Assembly: GCA_013298375.1 (NCBI GenBank)
Contig: JAAFHM010000373.1
Location: forward strand, 1 to 5,158
DNA: 5,158 nt
From: Ignavibacteria bacterium
GTDB lineage: Bacteria; Bacteroidota; Ignavibacteria; Kapaibacteriales; UBA4661
Reading direction: 5' to 3'
A program made the position numbers and the translations under genes. The notes beneath the pieces were generated by a model, which made no database searches, had not been told where the DNA came from, and saw only the letters and a list, made by a program, of their open reading frames with translations. Position 1 is the first letter of the stretch. Every line of letters begins with the position of its first letter. Below are positions 4,813 through 5,158 of the stretch, one piece after another.

Positions 4813-5158
4813 ATGATCTATTTCATTTCCGACCAGCATCTTGGTCTTGGTGAGCGCACCGCCGACAAACAGCGTGAGCGCGACCTTCTGCAATTTTTAA
4901 CCCTAGCAAAGCCGCACTGTGAGCGGCTTTTTGTTTTGGGGGACTTATTTGATTATTGGTTTGAATATGAAACCGTTGTCCCCAAATACCACGTGCGCAC
5001 TCTTGCGGCGCTGGCAGACTATGCCGATAGCGGAATCACGGTGGATTATCTCATGGGAAACCACGACTTTGGGCATCAGACATTTTTTGAAGAAGAACTG
5101 GGCATCACCATTCACAAAGGCGACCTCGCTCTGGCGCTCCACAACAAGCGCTTTTACC
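4813..5158 (+). CDS. lpxH: UDP-2,3-diacylglucosamine diphosphatase-like metallophosphoesterase, 3' truncated by window end
   Basis: LpxH-type enzymes hydrolyse UDP-2,3-diacylglucosamine to lipid X and UMP at the inner membrane, the fourth step of lipid A synthesis. From the ATG at 4813, 115 codons can be read before the window ends. The calcineurin-like metal motifs are in order: SDQHLG (6-11, the DxH motif), GDLFDYW (43-49, GDxxD) and GNHDF (82-86). The later HGD and GHTH-type His motifs would lie beyond the edge. The LFDYWFE context is characteristic of LpxH-like proteins rather than general phosphodiesterases, although LpxH2/YbbF-type paralogs of uncertain substrate share it. No Shine-Dalgarno sequence precedes the start; with only 14 bases after the terC stop, expression is probably by co-transcription with terC. 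An intrinsic-terminator-shaped hairpin lies within codons 32-42. Confidence 0.82.
   Translation, partial: MIYFISDQHLGLGERTADKQRERDLLQFLTLAKPHCERLFVLGDLFDYWFEYETVVPKYHVRTLAALADYADSGITVDYLMGNHDFGHQTFFEEELGITIHKGDLALALHNKRFY
4908..4937 (+). other. terminator-shaped hairpin inside the lpxH-like coding sequence
   Basis: AAAGCCGC (4908-4915) pairs perfectly with GCGGCTTT (4923-4930) around the loop ACTGTGA. The stem is followed by TTGTTTT (4931-4937). This is a textbook intrinsic terminator shape, about 95 bases into the gene and about 110 after the terC stop. The same bases encode a normal stretch just before the GDxxD motif (AKPHCERLFVLGD), so the gene is not broken here. It might give partial termination between terC and lpxH, or be suppressed by translating ribosomes, or be a chance outcome of codon use. 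Confidence 0.5.

Noticed and set aside
4433..4813. 126-codon open frame on the minus strand, Cys/Asn/Lys-rich
   Set aside because: It lies entirely opposite the well-supported terC gene, and its composition is what the complement of membrane-protein codons gives; no family motif is visible.
1..5158. CRISPR arrays, tRNA or rRNA genes, insertion sequences, toxin-antitoxin or phage genes
   Set aside because: No direct repeat arrays, no tRNA-like cloverleaf, no transposase motifs or target duplications were seen; almost all of the window is accounted for by six intact or edge-cut metabolic genes.

Overview
The window looks like ordinary chromosomal, mostly housekeeping DNA from a Gram-negative, oxygen-using bacterium. 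An outer membrane with lipopolysaccharide is implied by an LpxH-type phosphatase. O2 use is implied by 4-hydroxyphenylpyruvate dioxygenase, a di-iron fatty-acid hydroxylase and a complex I subunit. Five of the six gene starts have no visible Shine-Dalgarno sequence; only terC does. Together with moderate GC content and this gene mix, that fits a Bacteroidota/Chlorobiota-type (FCB group) genome. The assignment is an inference and the species was not recognised.

Layout: bases 1-21 may hold the last codons of an upstream gene. purC (49-918, +) encodes SAICAR synthase. It faces a leftward cluster read in the order fatty-acid hydroxylase (3616-2855), nuoC (2822-2301), hppD (2215-1079). Between the converging ends of purC and hppD (919-1078) lies a pair of related hairpins in inverted orientation. 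A 237-base divergent region (3617-3853) with three inverted repeats separates the hydroxylase from the rightward pair terC (3854-4798) and an lpxH-like gene (4813 to beyond the right edge). That pair is 14 bases apart and is probably one operon.

The genes serve different pathways: purine synthesis, tyrosine catabolism or quinone precursor supply, respiration, lipid hydroxylation, metal export and lipid A synthesis. No defence, mobile or secondary-metabolite system is visible. nuoC stands apart from other complex I genes, and hppD has no homogentisate-pathway neighbour here.

The most interesting signals are non-coding. The hairpin pair at 943-1045 shows compensatory base changes that preserve the stem. 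A terminator-shaped hairpin with a T-rich tail lies inside the lpxH coding sequence. The terC leader contains a hairpin followed by a T tract.
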